64,000 bases of DNA. Origin: Alphaproteobacteria bacterium (GTDB lineage: Bacteria > Pseudomonadota > Alphaproteobacteria > UBA6615). Below the pieces are notes generated by a model. The model did not search any database. It was not told the DNA's origin and worked only from the letters and a program-made list of their open reading frames with translations. A program made the translations under genes and the position numbers. The DNA lies in contig JAJFIX010000014.1 in the NCBI GenBank assembly GCA_021774575.1, positions 1 through 64,000 on the forward strand, written 5' to 3'. Positions 59,419-64,000 of this stretch are shown here, piece by piece (within the stretch, counting starts at the first letter, position 1; each line of letters begins with the position of its first letter).

Positions 59419-60885
59419 ATGTCCAATATTAGAGAAATTAGAAACTTCATCGACGGTGCCTATGTCGACGGGGCTGCACCCCACTTCGATGATATCGACC
59501 CGGCGACCGGGGAGCTTATCGGGCGTGTTCATGCCGCCGACCGGGCCCAGGTCGATATGGCGGTACAAGCTGCCAAACGGGCGTTGACCGGGCCTTGGGG
59601 GTCGATGAGCGTCGAACAGCGCAGCCAGCTATTGGTGGCGCTGGCCGACGGGGTCAACAAGCGCTTCGATGAGTTCCTAGCAGCCGAAATAGCCGACACG
59701 GGAAAACCTAAGTCCCTCGCCTCTCATATCGATATTCCCCGTGGCGCGGAAAATTTCAAAGTTTTTGCCGAGATGCTGAAGGCCTATCCGTCGGAGGCAT
59801 TCCAGCAAGATACCCCTGACGGAAAGGGGGCGGTCAATTATTCGATCCGCAAGCCGCGCGGCGTTATCGGCGTGATATGCCCGTGGAACCTGCCGCTTTT
59901 GCTAATGACATGGAAAGTCGGACCAGCACTTGCTTGCGGCAACACGGTGGTGGTTAAACCGTCTGAGGAAACACCGGCAACCGCGGCTTTGCTGGGTGAA
60001 GTGATGAACGATGTCGGCATACCGAAGGGTGTCTATAACGTCGTTCACGGGTTCGGCCCCGACGCGGCGGGACAGTTTCTGACCGAGCATCCCGATGTCG
60101 ACGGTATCACCTTTACCGGTGAAACCCGCACCGGCGAGGCGATCATGTCGGCTGCCGCCCAAGGCGTGCGTCCGGTATCGATGGAACTGGGGGGTAAGAA
60201 TGCCGGACTGATTTTTGCCGATTGCGATATTGAAAAGGCGTTCGAGGGCACAATGCGGTCGGTCTTTGCCAATTGCGGACAGGTCTGCCTGTCGACGGAG
60301 CGGCTCTATGTGGAGCGGTCAATCTTTGATCAATTTGTTGAAGGGCTGGCGGATCGGGCGCGTAAACTCACCCCCGGCGATCCTTATGGCGACGGCACGA
60401 GTTTGGGGCCACTGATCAGCCGGGAGCACCGCGACAAGGTTCTCTCTTACTATGATAAGGCCAAATCCGAGGGTGCAGATATTATCTGCGGTGGCGGCAT
60501 TCCCGAGGTCCCCGACGGCTATGGCGACGGCTGCTGGATTGAGCCGACGATATGGACCGGCCTTTCCGAAAACGCCGCCCCGGTGCGGGAAGAGATTTTT
60601 GGACCCTGCGCCCATATTACCCCGTTCGACGACGAGGAAGAAGCGGTGGCCATGGCCAATGACACTCAATATGGCCTGGCAACGGCGATCTGGACGGAAA
60701 ACCTGTCCCGGGCCCATCGGGTCGGGTCGGCAGTCGACGTTGGCATAACTTGGGTGAATAGCTGGTTCCTGCGTGATCTGAGAACGCCTTTTGGTGGCAG
60801 TGGTCGGTCGGGGATTGGTCGTGAAGGCGGCCAGCACGCCTTCGAGTTTTATTCCGAGACCCGAAATATCTGCATCAAGCTCTAG
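59419..60885 (+). CDS. 2-hydroxymuconic semialdehyde dehydrogenase-like aldehyde dehydrogenase
   Basis: This 488-residue NAD(P)-dependent aldehyde dehydrogenase has ICPWNLPLLLMTWKVGPALACGNTVVVKPSEETPATA, the Glu motif MELGGKNAG and the catalytic Cys in NCGQVCLSTERLYVE. The C-terminal segment DLRTPFGGSGRSGIGREGG is typical of DmpC/XylG and HpaE types. It oxidises the semialdehyde formed by ring cleavage to the dienoate. It lies 15 bases after the CMD gene, and the downstream SDR starts 13 bases after its stop. The exact chain (muconic versus carboxymethyl) cannot be told. Confidence 0.9.
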   Translation: MSNIREIRNFIDGAYVDGAAPHFDDIDPATGELIGRVHAADRAQVDMAVQAAKRALTGPWGSMSVEQRSQLLVALADGVNKRFDEFLAAEIADTGKPKSLASHIDIPRGAENFKVFAEMLKAYPSEAFQQDTPDGKGAVNYSIRKPRGVIGVICPWNLPLLLMTWKVGPALACGNTVVVKPSEETPATAALLGEVMNDVGIPKGVYNVVHGFGPDAAGQFLTEHPDVDGITFTGETRTGEAIMSAAAQGVRPVSMELGGKNAGLIFADCDIEKAFEGTMRSVFANCGQVCLSTERLYVERSIFDQFVEGLADRARKLTPGDPYGDGTSLGPLISREHRDKVLSYYDKAKSEGADIICGGGIPEVPDGYGDGCWIEPTIWTGLSENAAPVREEIFGPCAHITPFDDEEEAVAMANDTQYGLATAIWTENLSRAHRVGSAVDVGITWVNSWFLRDLRTPFGGSGRSGIGREGGQHAFEFYSETRNICIKL

Positions 60886-60898
60886 GAGTGGCGCACCC

Positions 60899-61651
60899 GT
60901 GAACCAGATTGATCTGCAAGGGCGAGGGGCAGTCGTAACCGGTGCCGCCCAAGGTATCGGCCGGGCGATTGCCGAGCGGCTGCTGGCAAGCGGCGCCAAG
61001 GTTTCCTTGTGGGACATGGATGAAACCGCCTTAAAAGCGACTGCCGAAGAGCTCGCCGAGCGCGGAGAGATCGCCTGGCAACAGGTAAATGTGACCGACT
61101 ATGAGGCGATTGAGGCGGCTGCGGAAGCGACGGTGGAAAGCCTTGGTAGTATCGATATCTTGGTCAATAACGCCGGGATTGCTGGGCCAAACGCCAATGT
61201 CTGGGCGTATCCGGTCGACGCCTGGCGCCAAGTGATCGACATTGATTTGACCGGGGTTTTTCTGTGCTGCCGGGCAGTGGTACCGGCGATGCTTGAGGCA
61301 GGATATGGACGGATCGTCAATGTTGCCTCAATCGCCGGTAAAGAGGGCAATCCGACAGCGTCGGGTTATAGTGCAGCCAAGGGCGGCGTTATTGCGCTGA
61401 CCAAGGGGCTGGCCAAGGAACTCGCCGACAAGGATATCGCCGTAAATTGTGTCACGCCGGCAGCGGCAAAGACCCGGATTTTCGACCAGATGAGCGAGGA
61501 GCATGTCCAATATATGTTGGATAAAATTCCCCGTGGGCGCTTTGTCACTGTCGAGGAAATTTCCGGCTTAATAGCCTGGCTTGCTTCCGAAGAGAATTCA
61601 TTTTCGACCGGCGCTGTTTTTGATATCAGCGGTGGCCGGGCGACTTATTAA
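60899..61651 (+). CDS. Short-chain dehydrogenase/reductase (FabG-like)
   Basis: This 250-residue classical SDR has GAAQGIGRAIAERLL as nucleotide site, NNAG, the catalytic Tyr-Lys in SGYSAAKGG and the FSTGAVFDISGG end. It starts at a GTG (60899) preceded by TAGGAG. No specific substrate is evident. In this operon it might oxidise a diol or alcohol intermediate ahead of ring cleavage, or reduce an oxo acid. The longer frame starting at 60791 is inside the dehydrogenase gene. Confidence 0.85.
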   Translation: MNQIDLQGRGAVVTGAAQGIGRAIAERLLASGAKVSLWDMDETALKATAEELAERGEIAWQQVNVTDYEAIEAAAEATVESLGSIDILVNNAGIAGPNANVWAYPVDAWRQVIDIDLTGVFLCCRAVVPAMLEAGYGRIVNVASIAGKEGNPTASGYSAAKGGVIALTKGLAKELADKDIAVNCVTPAAAKTRIFDQMSEEHVQYMLDKIPRGRFVTVEEISGLIAWLASEENSFSTGAVFDISGGRATY

Positions 61652-61672
61652 ATTACGGGAGATGGACCTCAA

Positions 61673-62473
61673 ATGAGTGGGGATAAAGAAAAGATTGAGG
61701 CCTTGGCCAAGCGTCTGCGGGAGGCCGAGGCGTCAGGGGTTGCTTGTGCGCCTTTACGCGACGATATGCCTGAAGGCGACCTTGAATTTGCCTATGAAGT
61801 GCAAAATGCCAACACAAGGCATTATCTCGGAGTAGGGCGCCGGGCAACCGGTCGCAAAGTTGGCTTGACCGCAAAGACGGTGCAGGATCAGCTTGGGGTC
61901 GATCAGCCCGATTTCGGCATTCTTTATGCCGACCTATGCATCGGCGATGGCGAGGAAGTGGCGATGTCGCGGGTGATGCAGCCCAAGGTCGAAGCTGAAG
62001 TCGCCTTGGTGCTCGAGCATGATCTCACAATGGAAAACCCAACTGTTGCCGAAGTGATCAGCGCCACTGCTTATGCCCTGCCGGCAATCGAAATTGTCTG
62101 TAGCCGAATTGCCAATTGGGACATTCGCATTCAAGACACGATTGCCGACAACGCGTCACTGGGCCTCTACGTGCTGGGCGGGCCGAAGCGCAAGCTGGAA
62201 GATTTGGACTTGCGCCTGTGCGGCATGGTGATGGAGAACGGCGGTGACCAGGTTTCGGTCGGTGCGGGCCTGGCCTGTCTCGGCAATCCTTTGAACGCGG
62301 CGGCCTGGCTGGCGGCAAAAATGGTCGAAATTGGCATGCCGATGCGAGCTGGAGACACCATCATGACGGGCTCGCTCGGGGCCATGGCGCCGGTCAAGCC
62401 GGGATCGGTGGTCGAGGCTCGGATTAACGGCCTTGGGTCGGTGCGCGCGGTTTTCGGGCCGGAAGAAAGCTAG
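61673..62473 (+). CDS. 2-oxopent-4-enoate hydratase-like (XylJ/DmpE type)
   Basis: This 266-residue enzyme of the MhpD family has AKTVQDQLGVDQPDFGILYADLCI, MQPKVEAEVALVLEHDL with acidic metal ligands, IEIVCSRIANWDIRIQDTIADNASLGLYVLGG and MTGSLGAMAPVKPGS. The VQ...LGVxQPDFG and DNAS forms match hydratases rather than decarboxylases. It adds water to 2-oxopent-4-enoate (or the homologue from the actual substrate). The partner decarboxylase follows 10 bases downstream, and the two are known to form a complex in related pathways. Confidence 0.85.
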   Translation: MSGDKEKIEALAKRLREAEASGVACAPLRDDMPEGDLEFAYEVQNANTRHYLGVGRRATGRKVGLTAKTVQDQLGVDQPDFGILYADLCIGDGEEVAMSRVMQPKVEAEVALVLEHDLTMENPTVAEVISATAYALPAIEIVCSRIANWDIRIQDTIADNASLGLYVLGGPKRKLEDLDLRLCGMVMENGGDQVSVGAGLACLGNPLNAAAWLAAKMVEIGMPMRAGDTIMTGSLGAMAPVKPGSVVEARINGLGSVRAVFGPEES

Positions 62474-62483
62474 GGGAAAGAAC

Positions 62484-63254
62484 ATGTCCGTCGATATTAA
62501 AGGCTTGGCCGCGCGGCTCGATGAAGCGGCACTTAATGCTGAAGCCATTCCCCAGCTGGCTCTTGAGGTGGAACTCATCTCGGCGCAAGCCTATGAAATA
62601 CAGGCAGCGATAATTGCCCGTCGACTGGGGCGGGGGGAAAAGCGCAACGGCATGAAGATGGGGCTGACCAGCCGCGCCAAGGCCCTGCAAATGGGGGTTG
62701 AGGACGTAATCTGGGGCCGCATCACCGACGCCATGGTCGTTGAGGAAGGGGCGGCGGTCTCGATGTCGAAATATGTCCATCCAAGGGTCGAGCCGGAAAT
62801 TGCCTTTTTGCTCAAACATCCCTTGCCGGTCGGCGCGACCGCCTTGGAGGCGCAAAACGCAATTGCCGCTGTTGCACCGGCTATTGAAATTATTGATTCT
62901 CGCTACAAGGATTTTAAATTTTCCTTGGGCGACGTGATCGCCGACAACACATCGGCGTCTGGGCTGGTGATTGGGCCGTGGAACTCGGCCATCGAGGATA
63001 TCTCGAACCTCGGTGTGGCGATGTCGATCAATGGCGCGGTGCGCCAAGTCGGAACGACGGCGGCTATTCTCGGCCACCCGATCCGCTCCCTCGTTGCCGC
63101 AGCTGATCTATCGGGGCGTGCTGGTGAGACCCTGGAAGAAGGTTGGATTGTTATGGCAGGTGGCGCGACCGCTGCCGAAGCGTTGAGCGTCGGTGATCAT
63201 ATCGTGGTTGAGGTTCAAGGCCTCGGCCGGGCGGCGTTTAAAATCGAAGCATAA
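62484..63254 (+). CDS. 4-oxalocrotonate decarboxylase-like (XylI/DmpH type)
   Basis: This 256-residue paralogue of the preceding hydratase differs in family-specific blocks: NGMKMGLTSRAKALQMGVEDVIWGRITDAMVV, VHPRVEPEIAFLLKHPLP, IEIIDSRYKDFKFSLGDVIADNTSASGLVIG and VMAGGATAAEALSVGD. The KxMGLTSxAKxxQMGV and DSRYxxFKF forms are those of 4-oxalocrotonate (2-oxo-3-hexenedioate) decarboxylases. It removes CO2 from the tautomerised dienoate to give the hydratase substrate. The ATG at 62484 follows GGGGAAAG; the longer frame from 62433 overlaps the hydratase. Confidence 0.85.
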   Translation: MSVDIKGLAARLDEAALNAEAIPQLALEVELISAQAYEIQAAIIARRLGRGEKRNGMKMGLTSRAKALQMGVEDVIWGRITDAMVVEEGAAVSMSKYVHPRVEPEIAFLLKHPLPVGATALEAQNAIAAVAPAIEIIDSRYKDFKFSLGDVIADNTSASGLVIGPWNSAIEDISNLGVAMSINGAVRQVGTTAAILGHPIRSLVAAADLSGRAGETLEEGWIVMAGGATAAEALSVGDHIVVEVQGLGRAAFKIEA

Positions 63255-63264
63255 GGAGCGCACG

Positions 63265-63450
63265 ATGCCCTTGGTACAAGTGACGATGATCGAAGGCCGT
63301 AGCCAGGAAAAGAAAGACGCATTAATCCGCGAGGTTACCGATGCAGTCGCGCGTACTTCCGACGCGCCACGCGAAGCCATTCGGGTCATTCTTTATGAGG
63401 TGCCGGCGGGCCAATGGGGTGTCGCCGGGGTCTCCAAGGCCAATACCTGA
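63265..63450 (+). CDS. 4-oxalocrotonate tautomerase family protein
   Basis: This is a small enzyme of 61 residues that starts Met-Pro, so the catalytic Pro1 is exposed after Met removal. PLVQVTMIEGRSQEKKDALIREVTDAV and ILYEVPAGQWGVAGVS match the family, with Arg11-type and Arg39-type positions present (GRSQEKK and DAPREAIRVI). AAGGAG lies 8 nt before the ATG. It converts the enol form of the ring-cleavage product to the keto form needed by the decarboxylase directly upstream. It is the last gene of the meta-cleavage operon. Confidence 0.93.
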   Translation: MPLVQVTMIEGRSQEKKDALIREVTDAVARTSDAPREAIRVILYEVPAGQWGVAGVSKANT

Positions 63451-63454
63451 GCGG

Positions 63455-63880
63455 TTAAGACTGGCTCCAGGGCAAACCCTCTACTTTCCAGCCGGCGGTT
63501 TTCCCCCGCTGCTGGCTATCGTTTGGCGGGCCTTCGAAACCGTCAATGATATTGAAGCAAAACTGGTAGCCCGCGGCCGTCATGGCGATGGAAGCAGCCT
63601 GTGATCGGACACCGGACCGACAGAGGAAATAGATGGGTTGGTCTTTGCCGATGCCGGCATTGGCCGCCTCTTCAACGAAATTCTCGTTAACCTCCATGCC
63701 TGGGAAAACCTGCCACTGGATCCCAACGATGCTCTTGCCGAGGTCGGCCAAGTTCGGTTGGCCGATCAGTCGCCATTCGGGGACAGTGCGCACATCGACA
63801 AGGACGGCGGTCGGGTCGCTTTTCAGGACTTCCCAAGTTGCCGTCGGCGACACGTCGCCGGCATAGGTTTTTTCATTCAT
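63455..63880 (-). CDS. Rhodanese-like domain protein
   Basis: This 141-residue single-domain rhodanese has the CH2A-like strand PTAVLVDVRTVPEWRLIGQPNL and the active-site loop FLCRSGVRSQAAS, with the catalytic Cys leading a CRSGVRS loop. Sulfurtransferase activity toward cyanide or a thiol acceptor is expected. AGGAGAAAG precedes the ATG. It converges on the tautomerase, with four bases between stop codons, and lies 12 bases downstream of the gene that runs off the window end. Confidence 0.9.
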   Translation of the reverse strand: MNEKTYAGDVSPTATWEVLKSDPTAVLVDVRTVPEWRLIGQPNLADLGKSIVGIQWQVFPGMEVNENFVEEAANAGIGKDQPIYFLCRSGVRSQAASIAMTAAGYQFCFNIIDGFEGPPNDSQQRGKTAGWKVEGLPWSQS

Positions 63881-63892
63881 GTGCTCTTTCTC

Positions 63893-64000
63893 CTAAATGC
63901 CTTGGCCGCCTTCAAATGTGTCTGAAATCCCACCCTTTACCTTGGCCACCATTTGCTGAAAATCGGCGGCCTCTCTGCTGCGCGGGCGTTGGGTCGTAAC
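63893..64000 (-). CDS. C-terminus of an unidentified protein (partial)
   Basis: An open frame of 35 codons enters from the right edge and ends at a TAG 12 bases before the rhodanese start. It reads ...REAADFQQMVAKVKGGISD, then TFEGGQGI. It is in the same direction and probably the same operon as the rhodanese gene. The fragment is too short for me to name a family. Confidence 0.5.
   Translation of the reverse strand, partial: VTTQRPRSREAADFQQMVAKVKGGISDTFEGGQGI

Noticed and set aside
60319-61017. A 232-codon minus-strand frame spanning the dehydrogenase/SDR junction
   Set aside because: Both + strand genes are clear, and the antisense product resembles nothing.
62424-63077. A 217-codon minus-strand frame over the decarboxylase gene
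   Set aside because: It is a shadow of the real gene; Arg- and His-rich composition is typical of non-coding translation.

Overview
The window looks like a chromosomal stretch of a free-living, probably marine alphaproteobacterium related to Rhodospirillales or Caulobacterales. No rRNA, tRNA or other taxonomic marker is present, so this rests on gene content: three TRAP-type binding proteins, a Caulobacter-type sphingolipid locus, an ELM1/DUF1022 protein, a DUF1523 protein, and moderate GC with tightly packed genes. No CRISPR array or prophage was seen.

Layout. (1) 1-4 kb is insertion-sequence debris around a secreted alginate-lyase-like protein and yaaA: the tail of an integrase-type transposase, an IS3-family remnant, and an IS5-family element with readable ends but a deletion in its catalytic domain. 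(2) 4-14.3 kb encodes a peptide-type ABC importer split over both strands (ATPase, binding protein and two permeases on +; second ATPase on -). With it are a gamma-glutamyltransferase, a DUF1028 protein and an acetamidase/formamidase, suggesting uptake and hydrolysis of gamma-glutamyl or amide compounds. (3) 14.5-28 kb holds two complete TRAP transporters and a hexuronate route: KduI, KduD, KDG kinase, KDPG aldolase and a FadR-type GntR regulator. Together these take an unsaturated uronate to pyruvate and glyceraldehyde-3-phosphate. (4) 28-33 kb holds a secreted FG-GAP/UnbV repeat protein, a TRAP-binding-protein homologue with no signal peptide, an AAA+ ATPase with a GspE/MshE-like N-terminus, and a lone receiver domain. 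(5) 33-42 kb is an envelope and surface-glycan block: membrane peptidase, amidohydrolase, DUF1523, ABC exporter, ELM1, surface-carbohydrate protein, NeuB-type synthase and a methyltransferase.

(6) 42-56.6 kb is the most interesting part, a large bacterial sphingolipid locus. On the - strand lie the core genes aasR, cerR, acpR and spt. Converging on them on the + strand are a GNAT-fold candidate ceramide synthase, a nucleotidyltransferase, a phosphoesterase, a HIT protein, two LptF/LptG-type permeases, a ceramide/diacylglycerol-kinase-like protein and a Tam41-like nucleotidyltransferase. The LptG-like permease is fused in frame to a CDP-alcohol phosphatidyltransferase, so one polypeptide may combine head-group synthesis and lipid export.

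(7) 56.9-64 kb has a second FG-GAP protein and a meta-cleavage operon: LigB-type dioxygenase, CMD protein, semialdehyde dehydrogenase, SDR, hydratase, decarboxylase and tautomerase. It ends with a rhodanese and the C-terminus of an unidentified gene.

A recurring regulatory theme is a stem-loop directly after each of the three transporter-linked binding-protein genes and before its permease genes. This fits higher expression of the binding protein than of the membrane subunits.
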